Below, piece after piece: positions 63,125 through 64,000 of a stretch of 64,000 nt of DNA; within the stretch, counting starts at the first letter, position 1; each line of letters starts with the position of its first letter. The position numbers and the translations under genes were made by a program. The notes beneath the pieces were generated by a model that did no database searches, was not told the DNA's origin, and saw only the letters and a program-made list of their open reading frames with translations. The DNA lies in the NCBI RefSeq assembly GCF_900110455.1, contig NZ_FOIS01000001.1, positions 558,001 to 622,000 of the forward strand. Reading direction: 5' to 3'. Origin of the DNA: Natrinema salifodinae (lineage in GTDB: Archaea; Halobacteriota; Halobacteria; Halobacteriales; Natrialbaceae).

Positions 63125-64000
63125 TCAGACGCTGATGTACTCCTCGTTGATCTCCCACTCCCCCTCGTCGTTCTGGATCATGTACTCGCCGTAGTAGGGC
63201 ACCCGGTTTGCGACGACCTCGCGGAAGGCCTCGCGGATCTCGGGTTTGGTCATCTCGCCCATCGACTTGAGGTCGTCGTTGCGGTTGAGACACCCCTTCA
63301 GATACCCCTCGTGCGTGACCCGGACGCGGTGGCAGTTCGCGCAGAACGTCGGGTTCTCGACCGGATCGACGATCTCGACCATCCCGCCGTTCACCCAGTA
63401 GCGCCGCCGGTCGTGCATCTCCCGGTGTTCGATCTCGTCCGCCTGGTCGGCCAGCCAGTCGTGGACACGCTGGATGTCGATGTTCCACTCCGGCTTGCCG
63501 GTCAGTTCGGGCATGTACTCGATTAGCTGTAGCTGCAGGCCGTCGTTCTCGGCGACGTGGTCGACCATCTCGGGGACGTAGCCGGCCGTGTGCTCGAAGA
63601 CGACCATGTTGAGCTTGACCGGGTCAAGCCCGGCCTCGAGCGCGGCGTCGACTCCCTCGATGACCTTGTCGTAGGCCCCGCTCTTGGTGATCTCGGCGAA
63701 GTCCTGCGGGTCGAGCGCGTCCTGGGAGACGTTGACCCGTTCGAGCCCCGCGTCGACGAGGTCGTCGGCGCGGCCCGGGAGGAACGTACCGTTGGTCGTC
63801 AGCGAGACTTCCATCTGGTCGGGCGTGCGAGCGATGATCTCCTCTAAGTCCTGTCGGAGCATCGGCTCTCCCCCGGTGAACTTGACGGCGTCGACGTCGA
63901 ACTCGGCGGCGACCTCGAGAAACCGGACGACGTCGTCCGTGTCCATCTCGTCGTCCTGCGGGTCCATCGGCCCGCGGGTGTCGCCCAACCCCTCGTTGTG
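63125..64000 (-). CDS. moaA: GTP 3',8-cyclase MoaA (partial, cut by right edge)
   Basis: 291 residues are visible; the start and the radical-SAM CxxxCxxC lie beyond the edge, though the following [10 protein letters not shown] is present at the boundary. [18 protein letters not shown] and SLTTNGTFL are radical-SAM core. [20 protein letters not shown] holds the second cluster CxxC...C that binds GTP. It makes cyclic pyranopterin precursor for molybdenum cofactor. An internal TTG near 63988 is not the true start. Confidence 0.95.
   Translation of the reverse strand, partial: HNEGLGDTRGPMDPQDDEMDTDDVVRFLEVAAEFDVDAVKFTGGEPMLRQDLEEIIARTPDQMEVSLTTNGTFLPGRADDLVDAGLERVNVSQDALDPQDFAEITKSGAYDKVIEGVDAALEAGLDPVKLNMVVFEHTAGYVPEMVDHVAENDGLQLQLIEYMPELTGKPEWNIDIQRVHDWLADQADEIEHREMHDRRRYWVNGGMVEIVDPVENPTFCANCHRVRVTHEGYLKGCLNRNDDLKSMGEMTKPEIREAFREVVANRVPYYGEYMIQNDEGEWEINEEYISV

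Noticed and set aside
1-64000. CRISPR arrays, insertion sequences or rRNA genes.
   Set aside because: No regularly spaced repeats of 25-40 bases, no transposase motif and no rRNA sequence were recognised. The tandem repeats seen are short-period only.

Overview
The window is GC-rich archaeal chromosome from a salt-in haloarchaeon (class Halobacteria). The evidence is strongly acidic predicted proteins, archaeal ribosomal proteins and RNA polymerase subunits (L7Ae, S28e, L24e, L18e, RpoD, RpoK, RpoN), leaderless-type starts with a TATA element about 28 bases upstream, tRNA genes without an encoded CCA, and archaeal lipid enzymes. The genus cannot be fixed from the sequence. No rRNA, CRISPR array or transposase was seen.

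Layout. 1-3.1 kb: a LolCD/MacB-like ABC exporter (two FtsX-type permeases, the first cut by the left edge, and an ATPase). 3.4-14.4 kb: a membrane-associated cluster of DUF4350, MoxR AAA+ ATPase, DUF58, several small membrane proteins, a secreted Ig-like/DUF4129-like protein, a winged-helix protein and a DUF1616 protein. 14.9-25.1 kb: a surface-glycan island with a UDP-sulfoquinovose synthase homologue, three further nucleotide-sugar epimerases/dehydratases, a DUF2304-GT2 fusion, a GT-C-like membrane enzyme, a flippase-like protein, a GT4 transferase and a phosphodiesterase-like protein. Its middle part is less GC-rich than its surroundings. 25.3-33 kb: mixed housekeeping and hypothetical genes, including tRNA-Glu, a membrane-anchored HTH protein, ATP-dependent RNA ligase head-to-head with the HARP protein-only RNase P homologue, and Mn/Fe superoxide dismutase. 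33.2-34.7 kb: rpl7ae-rps28e-rpl24e-ndk operon behind a highly structured leader. 36-38.3 kb: tRNA(Met) cytidine acetyltransferase. 39.8-54.1 kb: gltX, idsA, RNase J, isopentenyl phosphate kinase and mevalonate kinase, interrupted by an AspT-like transporter and a Trk potassium-uptake block (two TrkH, two TrkA, two small membrane proteins). 54.2-55.6 kb: ThiR-type regulator and a DUF7344 regulator. 55.8-62.0 kb: the tRNA-Ser/rps13-rps4-rps11-rpoD/tRNA-Leu/rpl18e-rpl13-rps9-rpoN-rpoK-eno-rps2 transcription-translation block. The right edge cuts moaA.

How the genes work together. The isoprenoid genes (mevalonate kinase, isopentenyl phosphate kinase, GGPP synthase) form part of the archaeal mevalonate route to ether lipids. 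The glycan genes would make, assemble and flip a lipid-linked glycan that probably contains a sulfonated sugar. No oligosaccharyltransferase (AglB) is in the window. The most unusual non-coding signals are eight CTAG tetramers in 133 bases (13044-13176) with related motifs at 9617 and 24118, a k-turn-like structured leader ahead of rpl7ae, a heptanucleotide tandem repeat at 39687-39728, a nested palindrome upstream of a DUF7344 gene, and a thrice-repeated 9-mer upstream of sod.
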